Assembly (NCBI RefSeq): GCF_003443615.1
Contig: NZ_CP031967.1
Location: 3,782,001-3,846,000 of the forward strand
DNA from: Alteromonas sp. BL110
GTDB taxonomy: Bacteria > Pseudomonadota > Gammaproteobacteria > Enterobacterales > Alteromonadaceae
Reading direction: 5' to 3'
DNA length: 64,000 nt
Made by a program: the position numbers and the translations under genes. The notes beneath the pieces are model-generated. The model saw nothing but the letters and a program-made list of their open reading frames with translations. It made no database searches and was not told the origin of the DNA. Below are positions 44,225 to 52,994 of this stretch, piece by piece. The first letter of the stretch is position 1. Each line of letters opens with the position of its first letter.

Positions 44225-44740
44225 ATGTCGTTCTCACTTTTAAACAGCAATGTGGGCAAAACTAAACCGCTTCTTCTTATCATTCTTTTTACTATTGCTG
44301 CCTTAGCTGGGCTCTTTACCTATCAGAGTCTTCAGAATGATTTTGAAACCTTGGATGGGGAAAAATATAGTTGGAGTGGCCTTAAAGGACAATGGGTAAT
44401 TGTGAACTACTTCGCGCCTTGGTGTGCCCCATGCCTTCGAGAAATGCCAGAACTGGCGTTGTTTCATCAATCCTTGCCAAATGATACCCAGCTGTTCGCA
44501 ATTAATTACGACCCCAAAACAAAGGCTGAACTGACAGCCATGATAAAGAAGCACGACATTGCAGTGCCAGTTGTCATTAGTTCTTCTGATACTAAACTAC
44601 CGATGGATAAGCCCCCATATTTACCGGCCACTTTTATTGTGGGCCCAAATGGGAATATAAAAGATACGATAATGGGGGAAGTGACAGCAGCGAAATTGCG
44701 CCAGCGCCTTAGTGAATTAAAAAGCGCTGAGCAAGATTGA
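44225..44740 (+). CDS. TlpA-family thiol:disulfide reductase, membrane-anchored
   Basis: A 171-residue protein with an N-terminal membrane anchor (about 15-34) and a thioredoxin domain bearing APWCAPCLREMPEL (Cys67, Cys70). The cis-Pro is in PYLPATFIVG near 139. It probably reduces periplasmic disulfides, in the manner of ResA/CcmG. Divergent from arsC. Distinct in sequence from the cassette-borne TlpA-like protein at 9752. Confidence 0.88.
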   Translation: MSFSLLNSNVGKTKPLLLIILFTIAALAGLFTYQSLQNDFETLDGEKYSWSGLKGQWVIVNYFAPWCAPCLREMPELALFHQSLPNDTQLFAINYDPKTKAELTAMIKKHDIAVPVVISSSDTKLPMDKPPYLPATFIVGPNGNIKDTIMGEVTAAKLRQRLSELKSAEQD

Positions 44741-44793
44741 TTTAAGTTAAGTGAAAAAGGTAAGGGGCGACGGCAATTCTACTATATAGCCCA

Positions 44794-46257
44794 CTAGAGC
44801 CGCTCTAAGCGCTCTTCCTGGTCGCGGAATTGCTTTATGCGAGCCCTAATTCGCTGCTTGGCAAGGTGGTTGTCACCTGCAAAATTGTATGCATATTGAA
44901 GTTCATCTACTGCGCGATTGTATGCACCATAAAGGGCATAGACTTCCGCTTTACTTTGATGCATTTGCGAAAACTGTTTGGACTTTTGATACGCTTCACT
45001 CATTAACTGGTGTGCGAGCTGGTAATCTTTCCTTACCAGTAGAAAATCTTTAAGTAACGAAATAGCGTCGTCGTACTTGTGTGCACTAATGTAGGCATTC
45101 GCCTGATTTAGCGCCAAAACCTGATTTCTCGGGTTATGCTGAACGTGAGGTGTTAGCATTTCTACCGCTTTTAAAGGTTGCCCTAAAGAGATGTAAATGT
45201 CAGTCATAGCATCGAGATAAAAAAGATTATCTTTATCGCCGGCAATAAGCTTATCCATTATTTTTTTGGCTTTATCAATTTGTTCGTTTCGCATGTAGGC
45301 GAGTGCCAAGCCGTAAAGCGATGCCTCTTTACTCCGCTGAACATCTTGGTCTACCGCGGCTTCAAAATATTCTATTGCGTAATCAGCTTTAAACGAATAG
45401 CGCGCTTTTATTCGCGCTTTTGCCAATTCAAACTGCTTATTTATAGGAAGGTAACGTCGAGGGTAATCTCCGGCGCGGTTCCTTGCGTCAGCAATACGAG
45501 TTTCGGTCAAAGGGTGAGTCAGAAGTCGTGCAGGCGGTCGGGAAACCATACGGTACTCTTCCGCCATTGTAGAAAAGAAAGAAGCAGCAGCGCTTGGATC
45601 AAAACCTGCTCTTGCCAGCATAGCAATACCAATTCGGTCTGCTTCTTGTTCATTTGTCCGTGTATAGTCAATTTGGAGCTGGGCCGATGCCGCGGAACCT
45701 GCCTGCATGGCCGCAATCCCGGCTTCAGGATTAGCCATTGCAATGAGTACACCACCAATAAGCGAAGCCAGAGCTAAAGGCGATGAGCGCCGCTGCGCCT
45801 GCATACGTCGCGCTATGTGACGCTGGGTAACGTGAGATATTTCGTGAGCAAGTACTGAAGCCAATTCGCTTTCGTTTTTAGCCCTGCGCATTAACCCTGT
45901 ATGTACTCCGATATGACCACCGAAAAACGCAAACGCGTTTATGGCGTCATTGTTAACCCAGAAAAACTCAAAGGGGAACTTTGCGTTGTCGGCATGGACA
46001 ACTAAGCGGTTGCCAATATCTTGCAAATATTCATCCAATACGGGGTCTGAGATAACCGGGCTTTGCCCGCGCATTTGGCGCATTACGGCATCGCCTACAA
46101 TCATTTCCTTATCAAGTGATATAGCATCGGAGGCAACCACACCTATTTCGGGGAGCGCATTCTTATTATTGTAATTGGCATCTTGTGCAACAGCCGTTAG
46201 GCTCGATGTGAGCACGAAGGAAAGGGCAACTAAAGATGCTGAAAAATATTTTCTCAT
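44794..46257 (-). CDS. bepA: Periplasmic M48 metalloprotease/chaperone BepA
   Basis: A 487-residue protein from the ATG at 46257, matching the usual BepA length. It has a signal peptide (ending VAQ), an M48 domain with VLAHEISHVTQRH (His138, Glu139, His142) and the third ligand Glu in TNEQEADRIGI, and then TPR repeats (about 290-480). It degrades or helps mature misassembled LptD and other outer-membrane proteins, with BamA. An upstream in-frame ATG at 46278 lacks a ribosome site. Confidence 0.92.
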   Translation of the reverse strand: MRKYFSASLVALSFVLTSSLTAVAQDANYNNKNALPEIGVVASDAISLDKEMIVGDAVMRQMRGQSPVISDPVLDEYLQDIGNRLVVHADNAKFPFEFFWVNNDAINAFAFFGGHIGVHTGLMRRAKNESELASVLAHEISHVTQRHIARRMQAQRRSSPLALASLIGGVLIAMANPEAGIAAMQAGSAASAQLQIDYTRTNEQEADRIGIAMLARAGFDPSAAASFFSTMAEEYRMVSRPPARLLTHPLTETRIADARNRAGDYPRRYLPINKQFELAKARIKARYSFKADYAIEYFEAAVDQDVQRSKEASLYGLALAYMRNEQIDKAKKIMDKLIAGDKDNLFYLDAMTDIYISLGQPLKAVEMLTPHVQHNPRNQVLALNQANAYISAHKYDDAISLLKDFLLVRKDYQLAHQLMSEAYQKSKQFSQMHQSKAEVYALYGAYNRAVDELQYAYNFAGDNHLAKQRIRARIKQFRDQEERLERL

Positions 46258-46278
46258 GAACCTACAATTATTGTACAT

Positions 46279-46645
46279 GTTTAATACTGCATAACGCTTA
46301 GAGCACTAAGTAGCTAAACAGTTTCAAATTTTATTATTTTCTTAAACTCACTTTTCAAGTAAATGAGATTACAAATACATTGTTGTCTAAAAAATACATG
46401 CCAAATGAAAACTCGACCGAACTTTAACATTTGACTAGGCTTGCCACTTGCTCCGCTTATATTACGACAAGTTAACCTAGTTTATTTAACAACTGTCTAT
46501 AATGATACTCTACACACTAATAGTAATACTGTAAAAACATCATACCAGTTTGATTTTGAAAGATTCTTAACTACTACTTATTGCTAATTGCTAGTGCTAT
46601 AAACTATGATGCACGTCCTATTCTTAGTTATTTCTAGGCGTTTCT
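46279..46645. other. Gene-free stretch between bepA and perM
   Basis: A 367-bp AT-rich region between two divergent genes. It must contain both promoters, but I see no convincing operator, hairpin or ORF. Confidence 0.5.
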
Positions 46646-47719
46646 ATGATTAGCGTTTTTGGTCGATGGTACCGACGCAAATTTTCCGATCCTGATGCGG
46701 CAATGCTGCTCATTTTGATTCTTTTAACCACAACAGTATTGTTGTTGTGGGGCGGGCTAATTATGCCTGTGCTTGTCGCTGCGGTTATAGCTTATCTGCT
46801 TGATTGGCCGGTAAGTCGTTTAGTACATGTTGGGGTCAGTCGCACTTTGGCATGCGGTGTGGTTATGCTCGGCTTTATCACTATCACGATTTTAACCTTG
46901 ATTGGATTGGTTCCAATTATCTCCAAACAGAGCGTGAACCTGATTCAAGAAACGCCATTAATTTGGCAAAAGGCCCAAGAGTGGATCTTAACGTTACCTG
47001 ATAAATACCCAGATTACGTACAGGTGTATCAAATCCATCAGATGATGGAGGGGTTAAATGAAAAGCTAGTAGAGGTAGGAGAAACCCTTATTTCCGCTTC
47101 GTTCAGCAATATTGCTAATTTAGCCGCACTGCTAGTATATATGGTGCTAGTGCCCTTAATGGTATTTTTCATGTTGAAAGACAAGCTTTTCTTTCTAGAC
47201 AGTATTTCTCGGTTATTGCCAAAAGAACGCCGCTTAATTACACAGGTGGGTCATGAAATGAACTCTCAAATTGCTAATTATATTCGCGGCAAAGTGATTG
47301 AGATTATTATCGTTGGCGTAGTGAGCTGTGTGACTTTTGTTCTTATGGACTTGCGTTACGCCATTTTGCTTGGAGTTTTAGTCGGCTTTTCTGTACTTAT
47401 CCCGTATATCGGTGCTGCCGTGGTCACAATACCCGTTGCCGTTGTTGCAATGTTTCAGTGGGGGATATCACCAGAGTTTTGGTATCTAATGATTGCTTAC
47501 GGCATTATTCAGGCGTTAGATGGTAATTTACTGGTTCCGCTATTATTCTCTGAAGCGGTTAGTCTTCACCCGCTTTACATTATTGTTGCTGTTTTAGTCT
47601 TTGGTGGCCTCTGGGGCTTTTGGGGTGTGTTTTTCGCGATCCCGCTTGCAACGCTTGTGAAAGCCGTCGTTACGGCATGGTCAAGCAATCCTGTTGCAAT
47701 TCCCGAAGAGGCAAAGTAG
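46646..47719 (+). CDS. perM: AI-2E family transporter, PerM-like
   Basis: A 357-residue membrane protein with about eight helices. YLLDWPVSRLVHVGVSRTLACGVVML, VPLMVFFMLKDKLFFL and GVLVGFSVLIPYIGAAVVTIPVAVVAM are typical of the AI-2E/PerM family (TqsA, YdiK, PerM); the role of PerM is uncertain, a permease of unknown substrate. The bepA-perM-bcp-gcvR-dapA neighbourhood is conserved in gammaproteobacteria. Confidence 0.88.
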   Translation: MISVFGRWYRRKFSDPDAAMLLILILLTTTVLLLWGGLIMPVLVAAVIAYLLDWPVSRLVHVGVSRTLACGVVMLGFITITILTLIGLVPIISKQSVNLIQETPLIWQKAQEWILTLPDKYPDYVQVYQIHQMMEGLNEKLVEVGETLISASFSNIANLAALLVYMVLVPLMVFFMLKDKLFFLDSISRLLPKERRLITQVGHEMNSQIANYIRGKVIEIIIVGVVSCVTFVLMDLRYAILLGVLVGFSVLIPYIGAAVVTIPVAVVAMFQWGISPEFWYLMIAYGIIQALDGNLLVPLLFSEAVSLHPLYIIVAVLVFGGLWGFWGVFFAIPLATLVKAVVTAWSSNPVAIPEEAK

Positions 47720-47733
47720 TCATTGTTACGCAT

Positions 47734-47773
47734 AAAAAAGCCCCGACAACACAGCGCTACCGGGGCTTTTTTG
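47734..47773. terminator. Bidirectional terminator between perM and bcp
   Basis: AAAAAAGCCCCG pairs with CGGGGCTTTTTT around a 15-nt loop. It separates two convergent genes and can stop transcription both ways. Confidence 0.9.
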
Positions 47774-47786
47774 TTAGCACTAAAAT

Positions 47787-48251
47787 CTAGCTGTTCAGGT
47801 AATCAAGAACGACGGTGTGGTGTTCTTTTGTTTTGAATTTATTGAAAACATGCTCAATTACACCGTTCTCGTCTATCAGAAAAGTTTGGCGATGAATGCC
47901 ATCATATTCTTTACCCATAAACTTTTTAGGTCCCCACACACCAAATGCATCGGCAACAGCGTGGTCTTCATCAGAAAGCAGAGTAAAATTAAGGTTTTCT
48001 TTTTCAATAAACTTAGGCAGGCGTTTAACGGCATCTGGGCTTACACCTAACACAACCACGTTTTTTGCAGTCAGTTCATCATTAACATCGCGTAAACCCT
48101 GTGCTTGAGTTGTACAGCCTGGCGTCATTGCCTTAGGGTAAAAATACACGAGTACTTTTTTACCCGCGTAATCTGTCAAAGATACGGTTTCGTCATTTTG
48201 GTTCTGCAATGAGAATTGTGGAGCTTTATCACCAGCTTGTAACGTTTTCAT
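47787..48251 (-). CDS. bcp: Thiol peroxidase Bcp (peroxiredoxin), single-cysteine form
   Basis: A 154-residue peroxiredoxin. The peroxidatic Cys46 is in FYPKAMTPGCTTQA. The E. coli-type resolving Cys, five residues later, is Gln here and no other Cys is present, so it should work by a one-Cys mechanism with an external thiol. It reduces peroxides and lipid hydroperoxides. It overlaps the 3' end of gcvR by 23 bp, so it is co-transcribed. Confidence 0.93.
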   Translation of the reverse strand: MKTLQAGDKAPQFSLQNQNDETVSLTDYAGKKVLVYFYPKAMTPGCTTQAQGLRDVNDELTAKNVVVLGVSPDAVKRLPKFIEKENLNFTLLSDEDHAVADAFGVWGPKKFMGKEYDGIHRQTFLIDENGVIEHVFNKFKTKEHHTVVLDYLNS

Positions 48252-48792
48252 TGGGATCCTTTTTATGTTTGTCTACTACTTTGCCTGTCACGTTTAACGA
48301 TTCGAACAGGGACATTAGATCAGATTCTAAAACATCGATATTTTCATCTGAGGTAAGCGAAACAATAAATTTGCATCGCATGTTGTCTTTACCAGTGGCT
48401 TTGTCTTTGTATGTACGTTGTCTAAACGCACTAATCATGGCGTCTCGCTCTGCGAAAAAACCGGTAACGGCTTTAATTAGACCCGTTTCGTCTTGACCAC
48501 TAAATTCAACATTAAAGAGGTGCGCGAGATTTTGCTTTTCATGGTGACTTGTTCGCTTCATCATTGACAGCAAATCAAGGCGCTGAAACAACGCAGGCAG
48601 TATACACTCTGCTTTGGTAATGGCAGTTTGCGTTCCCTCAATGATCATAGTCAACGAAAACTCTTTGCCATAAATAGCTTGTCTGCTATCTAGAATATTG
48701 CACTGAGCTTCTGATACCGTAGTTGCAATTTCGCTTAGGATGCCAGTGTTGTCTGTACCTAAAATGGTAACGATAAGTTGTTGTTTCGACAT
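48229..48792 (-). CDS. gcvR: Glycine cleavage system transcriptional repressor-like ACT protein
   Basis: A 187-residue protein with two ACT domains: LIVTILGTDNTGILSEIATTVSEAQCNILDSRQAIYGKEFSLTMIIEG and FNVEFSGQDETGLIKAVTGFFAERDAMISAFRQRTY. GcvR binds GcvA and blocks gcv operon activation when glycine is low. The gcvR-dapA divergence is conserved. ATG at 48792 chosen over a GTG three codons earlier because GTGAAGAAG gives a Shine-Dalgarno. Confidence 0.88.
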   Translation of the reverse strand: MSKQQLIVTILGTDNTGILSEIATTVSEAQCNILDSRQAIYGKEFSLTMIIEGTQTAITKAECILPALFQRLDLLSMMKRTSHHEKQNLAHLFNVEFSGQDETGLIKAVTGFFAERDAMISAFRQRTYKDKATGKDNMRCKFIVSLTSDENIDVLESDLMSLFESLNVTGKVVDKHKKDPNENVTSW

Positions 48793-48970
48793 CTTCTTCA
48801 CTTCAATGTTAATAATGACGCGATGTTAGCACAGAGTTTTTTTAGAAGTCAGCGCCTTTTTCTTGCGTTTGAATAAGATATTGTCAAATTCTTGTCATTT
48901 TACATGCGCTATTACTTGTGTTTAAGCACCGACATAATTACCATGTGCGCTCACATTTTGCGGAGAGATT

Positions 48971-49855
48971 ATGTTTACTGGTAGTTACGTAGCACTCGTC
49001 ACGCCGATGCTCGAAAACGGCGATATCGATTACAAGTCTTTAGAGAAGCTTGTGAAGTTTCATGTAGAGCAGGGCACTCATGGTATTGTGTCTGTTGGAA
49101 CTACGGGTGAGTCAGCAACGCTACCGTTTGATGAACATATTAACGTGGTCAAAGAAACAGTAGCAATGGCGTCAGGTGCTATCCCAGTTATTGCGGGTAG
49201 TGGTGCAAACTCTACCGCGGAAGCCATTTTTCTTACCGAGCAATTAGGTGCGACAGGTATTGACGGCTTCTTAAGCGTAGTGCCTTATTACAATAAGCCA
49301 CAACAGGCTGGTATGATTGCCCATTTCAACGCTATCGCCGATGCCAGCGACTTGCCGGTGATTCTTTATAATGTACCGGGGCGCACCGTCGCTGACATGC
49401 TTCCTGAAACCGTTGCAGAATTATCAACCCACAAGAATATTGTTGGCCTTAAAGACGCGACTGGTGATATTGCTCGATTAAAAGAAACCCAGCCCCTCGT
49501 GCCGGAAGATTTTGTTATTCTTAGTGGCGACGATGGCACAAGTGCTGAATTTATGTGTGAGGGTGGACATGGTGTCATTTCGGTCACCGCTAATATCGTA
49601 CCTAAGGCCATTGCGCAGATGTGCGAAGCAGCCCTCAATAAAGAATTTGATAAATGTCGAGAGATCGACGAAAAAATCAAGCTATTGCACAGTGACCTTT
49701 TCATTGAGCCAAACCCTGTAATGCCGAAGTGGGCGTTATACAAAATGGGGATGATGAAAAGTGCTGTTATGCGATTACCTATGGTTTTACCGGAACTATC
49801 AAGCCAAAAACGTATCGAAGAACTACTAAAAAAATACGCATTGATTTCTGGGTAA
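48971..49855 (+). CDS. dapA: 4-hydroxy-tetrahydrodipicolinate synthase
   Basis: A 294-residue TIM-barrel aldolase: Schiff-base Lys161 in VGLKDATGD, Tyr133 in ILYNVPGRT, and GTTGESATL near residues 43-51. It condenses pyruvate and aspartate semialdehyde at the entry to lysine and diaminopimelate synthesis. Residue numbers match E. coli DapA. CGGAGAG precedes the ATG. It heads a dapA-bamC-purC unit. Confidence 0.97.
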   Translation: MFTGSYVALVTPMLENGDIDYKSLEKLVKFHVEQGTHGIVSVGTTGESATLPFDEHINVVKETVAMASGAIPVIAGSGANSTAEAIFLTEQLGATGIDGFLSVVPYYNKPQQAGMIAHFNAIADASDLPVILYNVPGRTVADMLPETVAELSTHKNIVGLKDATGDIARLKETQPLVPEDFVILSGDDGTSAEFMCEGGHGVISVTANIVPKAIAQMCEAALNKEFDKCREIDEKIKLLHSDLFIEPNPVMPKWALYKMGMMKSAVMRLPMVLPELSSQKRIEELLKKYALISG

Positions 49856-49867
49856 TAAGGAATACAG

Positions 49868-50971
49868 ATGAAAAGAACGCTGGCTATAGCAAGTTCAGTA
49901 GCGATGGTTGCACTTGCAGGTTGTTCAAGCCAAATAGATAGAAAGACTGCGTCAGGTAACTACGGGTACTTAAAAACTAAAGAACAAAAGACGTTAGAAG
50001 TACCGCCTGGCTTAGATGCACCTAGTTTTTCAAGAGACTTTGCTTTACCTGAGGTTGGCAAAGAAGCAGACCCTTCGCTGGTAGGTAAGAACTTGATGGT
50101 TCAATCTCCTGCGCTGGTTCTTCCTCTAGTTACTGGTTCTCACGTTGAAGAAGGTAAGAGTTCGGCAACCATTTGGTTCGACCAAGTTGACGATAGCCAA
50201 CCGCTAAGCCAAGCGATCTGGAACTCATTATTAAGTTTCTTAGATGAGCAGGGAATAGGTGTAGATAGCTTCAGCCCTGAAGATAAAGTTTTGGTCACCG
50301 ACTGGATGGTCATGACTAAAGAAATCGACGGCCCGTGGTATAGTTTTACAGATGAAGAAAGTGAAATAGGTCGTCGCTTTGAATTCAGCCTGGACGTTAA
50401 ACCTCATGGGCGTAGCGCTGCACTAACGGTTGATTTAAAAGACTACATGCAAACAATTGGTAAAGATGTAGTTGCAGAAGCTTCTTCTATGGAAGAACGC
50501 CGTGAAGAAGTTGAGGTATTGAACCAGGTTATTGGTCATTACGAATACCAAATTCAGCTTGCTGAAACCCGAAGAATTGCGAAGATTCGTCAGGGCATTA
50601 ACACAGAAATGGGCTTTAACGATGATGGTGATGCAGCGTATATCGTAGAAGCGCAATATGATGTTGCCTGGCCAAGAATGCTTTTAGTACTTCGCAAACT
50701 AGGGTTTGATGTTAAAGATTTAGATAAATCAAATGGCCTGTTATTCGTCAGTTATAATGGCGACCAGGGCAGTTGGTGGGATGGTTTATTCTCAAGCGAT
50801 GCCGAATTACTTGAAAAGGGTGATTATCGCTTGAAAGTTGCAAAGGCGGGTGCAAATCGCACATCAGTTACCTTCATGAATAATGAAAGTGTACCGTTTG
50901 AAGCAAATCAGGTTTCCGACCTTTACAGTGCATTCGCTGAGGTCATGTCAGAAGATAACCTTGATATATAA
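49868..50971 (+). CDS. bamC: Outer-membrane assembly lipoprotein BamC
   Basis: A 367-residue lipoprotein: signal ends VALAGCSS with lipidated Cys19. The next part, ASGNYGYLKTKEQKTLEVPPGLDAPSFSRDFALPEVG, is the long unstructured segment that in BamC binds BamD, followed by two helix-grip domains. BamC is part of the BAM machine for outer-membrane protein folding. Located 12 nt after dapA and 12 nt before purC, the conserved order. Confidence 0.94.
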   Translation: MKRTLAIASSVAMVALAGCSSQIDRKTASGNYGYLKTKEQKTLEVPPGLDAPSFSRDFALPEVGKEADPSLVGKNLMVQSPALVLPLVTGSHVEEGKSSATIWFDQVDDSQPLSQAIWNSLLSFLDEQGIGVDSFSPEDKVLVTDWMVMTKEIDGPWYSFTDEESEIGRRFEFSLDVKPHGRSAALTVDLKDYMQTIGKDVVAEASSMEERREEVEVLNQVIGHYEYQIQLAETRRIAKIRQGINTEMGFNDDGDAAYIVEAQYDVAWPRMLLVLRKLGFDVKDLDKSNGLLFVSYNGDQGSWWDGLFSSDAELLEKGDYRLKVAKAGANRTSVTFMNNESVPFEANQVSDLYSAFAEVMSEDNLDI

Positions 50972-50983
50972 CTGAGACTGAGA

Positions 50984-51697
50984 ATGGAAAAACGCGACGA
51001 GCTTTACCGCGGTAAAGCAAAAACTGTTTATTACACTGATGATAGCGATAAACTAATTCTTCACTTTCGCAATGACACTTCAGCGTTCGACGGTGAAAAA
51101 ATAGAGCAGCTTGACCGCAAGGGTGAAGTAAACAATAAGTTTAACCACTTTATAATGACTAAGCTTGAAGAAGCGGGCATTGCAACACAAGTTGAAGCCT
51201 TGGTTTCTGATACAGAGTCTTTGGTTAAAAAGCTCGATATGATCCCTGTCGAGTGTGTGGTGAGAAACTTGTCTGCCGGCTCTTTGGTGCGCAGACTTGG
51301 AGTGGAGGAAGGTGCAGACCTGAACCCACCTATTTTCGAGTTTTTCCTTAAAAACGATGCGCTTCACGACCCAATGGTAAATGATTATCACGTTTTATCA
51401 TTCGGTTGGGCAACCGAAGCTCAGATTGCTGAAATGAAGGCGCTAACTTTCAAAGTAAACAATGTATTGAAAGCTTTGTTCGACGAAGCGGGTATGCTTC
51501 TTGTTGACTACAAACTCGAGTTTGGTGTCGATAAAGATGGCAACATAGTATTAGGCGATGAGTTTACACCTGACGGCTGTCGCTTATGGGATAAAGAAAC
51601 CCGCAAGAAGATGGATAAAGACCGCTTCAGACAGGGGCTTGGTTCAGTTGTAGAAACTTACATTGAAGTTGCCGAGCGTTTAGGTTTGTCTTTATAG
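50984..51697 (+). CDS. purC: Phosphoribosylaminoimidazole-succinocarboxamide synthase
   Basis: A 237-residue SAICAR synthetase: [56 protein letters not shown], and [30 protein letters not shown] all match. It ligates aspartate to CAIR in purine synthesis. Terminator follows. Confidence 0.97.
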   Translation: MEKRDELYRGKAKTVYYTDDSDKLILHFRNDTSAFDGEKIEQLDRKGEVNNKFNHFIMTKLEEAGIATQVEALVSDTESLVKKLDMIPVECVVRNLSAGSLVRRLGVEEGADLNPPIFEFFLKNDALHDPMVNDYHVLSFGWATEAQIAEMKALTFKVNNVLKALFDEAGMLLVDYKLEFGVDKDGNIVLGDEFTPDGCRLWDKETRKKMDKDRFRQGLGSVVETYIEVAERLGLSL

Positions 51698-51722
51698 TCA
51701 CAAAGCTGGTTGCAGTTTGAAT

Positions 51723-51752
51723 AAAAGAGGACCTTTGGGTCCTCTTTTTTGT
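51723..51752 (+). terminator. Rho-independent terminator after purC
   Basis: AAAAGAGGACC pairs with GGTCCTCTTTT around TTTG, then T run. It ends the dapA-bamC-purC unit. Confidence 0.92.
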
Positions 51753-51880
51753 TTATTCGTCTACAACTAACATTTAAAAGTTGGTTATCTGAAGAAAACC
51801 TTTTTAAGTTATTATTTTAGCGATACATTCTTTGAAAGAATGCGTATTTAGGAATAGAGACAAGCGCAAAGGAGCGTTCA

Positions 51881-52747
51881 TTGTTTAAAACATTTTCTTT
51901 AGTTACGGTAGCAATGGTTGCTTTTGCTGCAAATTCGTTACTGTGCAGAATGGCATTAGCAAATACAGACATTGATCCCGCTAGCTTTACCGCGTTGCGC
52001 TTAATAAGCGGCGCGTTAGCACTTACGTTCTTGTCGCTCTTTTCTTTGCGAAAAGCACCGGGTGATTCAAGCCTTTGGGTAAACCTTAAAAGCAATGCGA
52101 GTTTATTAGGTGGCCTTTCGCTGTTTTTATATGCGCTGTGCTTTTCATACGCCTATATTTCCATGTCTACTGGCACAGGGGCGTTATTACTATTCGGCGC
52201 AGTCCAACTTACAATGATCACCTTTGGCTTAGCAACAGGCGAGCGATTTAAGCGTGTCCAATGGCTAGGTTTTCTCCTAGCTTTCGCTGGCCTCGTGATT
52301 TTATTACTGCCGAGTGCATCGGCCCCTTCACTTTTAGCTGGCATAATAATGGTAACAGCAGGTATTGCGTGGGGTGTATATTCTGTATTAGGGAAAACAA
52401 GCAAGTCTGCTTTATTTGCTACGTCGGGCAACTTTATTTACGCATCTATTTTGTGTATTCCATTATTTGGGTTTTTATTAACGCTAAATAGTAATGAAAT
52501 AGTATTCGATAATACTGGAGCGTTATTAGCACTAATGTCAGGTATGGTTGCTTCAGGATGTGGTTATGCAATTTGGTATAGCGTGTTACCACTTATAAAA
52601 TCAACTACTGCTGCTACTGTACAGTTAAGTGTTCCAGTAATCGCAACCTTGATGGGATGGACTATACTTGGTGAGCAACTAAATATTCAGGTTGTTTTCG
52701 CTTCTATCATGACATTGGGTGGTATCTTTTTGGTTATAAAACGATAG
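51881..52747 (+). CDS. EamA-family (DMT superfamily) transporter
   Basis: A 288-residue protein with ten predicted helices in two EamA repeats (about 5-140 and 150-286). FAANSLLCRMALANTDIDPASFTALRLISGALAL and ATVQLSVPVIATLMGWTILGEQLNIQ are typical of EamA exporters for amino acids or metabolites. Substrate unknown. Start is TTG, supported by AAAGGAG six bases upstream. Confidence 0.85.
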   Translation: MFKTFSLVTVAMVAFAANSLLCRMALANTDIDPASFTALRLISGALALTFLSLFSLRKAPGDSSLWVNLKSNASLLGGLSLFLYALCFSYAYISMSTGTGALLLFGAVQLTMITFGLATGERFKRVQWLGFLLAFAGLVILLLPSASAPSLLAGIIMVTAGIAWGVYSVLGKTSKSALFATSGNFIYASILCIPLFGFLLTLNSNEIVFDNTGALLALMSGMVASGCGYAIWYSVLPLIKSTTAATVQLSVPVIATLMGWTILGEQLNIQVVFASIMTLGGIFLVIKR

Positions 52748-52994
52748 TAACCGCGCGAAGAATAATGCATCGCCCTTTGAATACCTCAAATTTGACGAGT
52801 GTTCTCTCTATAGGCTGTTTACTCCCACATGTGTTTAGGGAAAGCGTAACAGGGGCTATCTTTGTATACTAAAGAAAAATGTTACATTTCTATTAGTAAT
52901 GCTAAAGTTTAGTGGTTAGCAATGCTTATATCGCTGTCGCCGTGTGGCGAAATGAAACGGCGGCTAATGGTGGGTTAGTATATTGGAGTATAGA

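Noticed and set aside
44029..44283. Leftward 84-aa ORF before the TlpA-like gene
   Set aside because: It is antisense to the start of the TlpA-like gene and its promoter region; basic, Arg/Lys-rich tail without family features.
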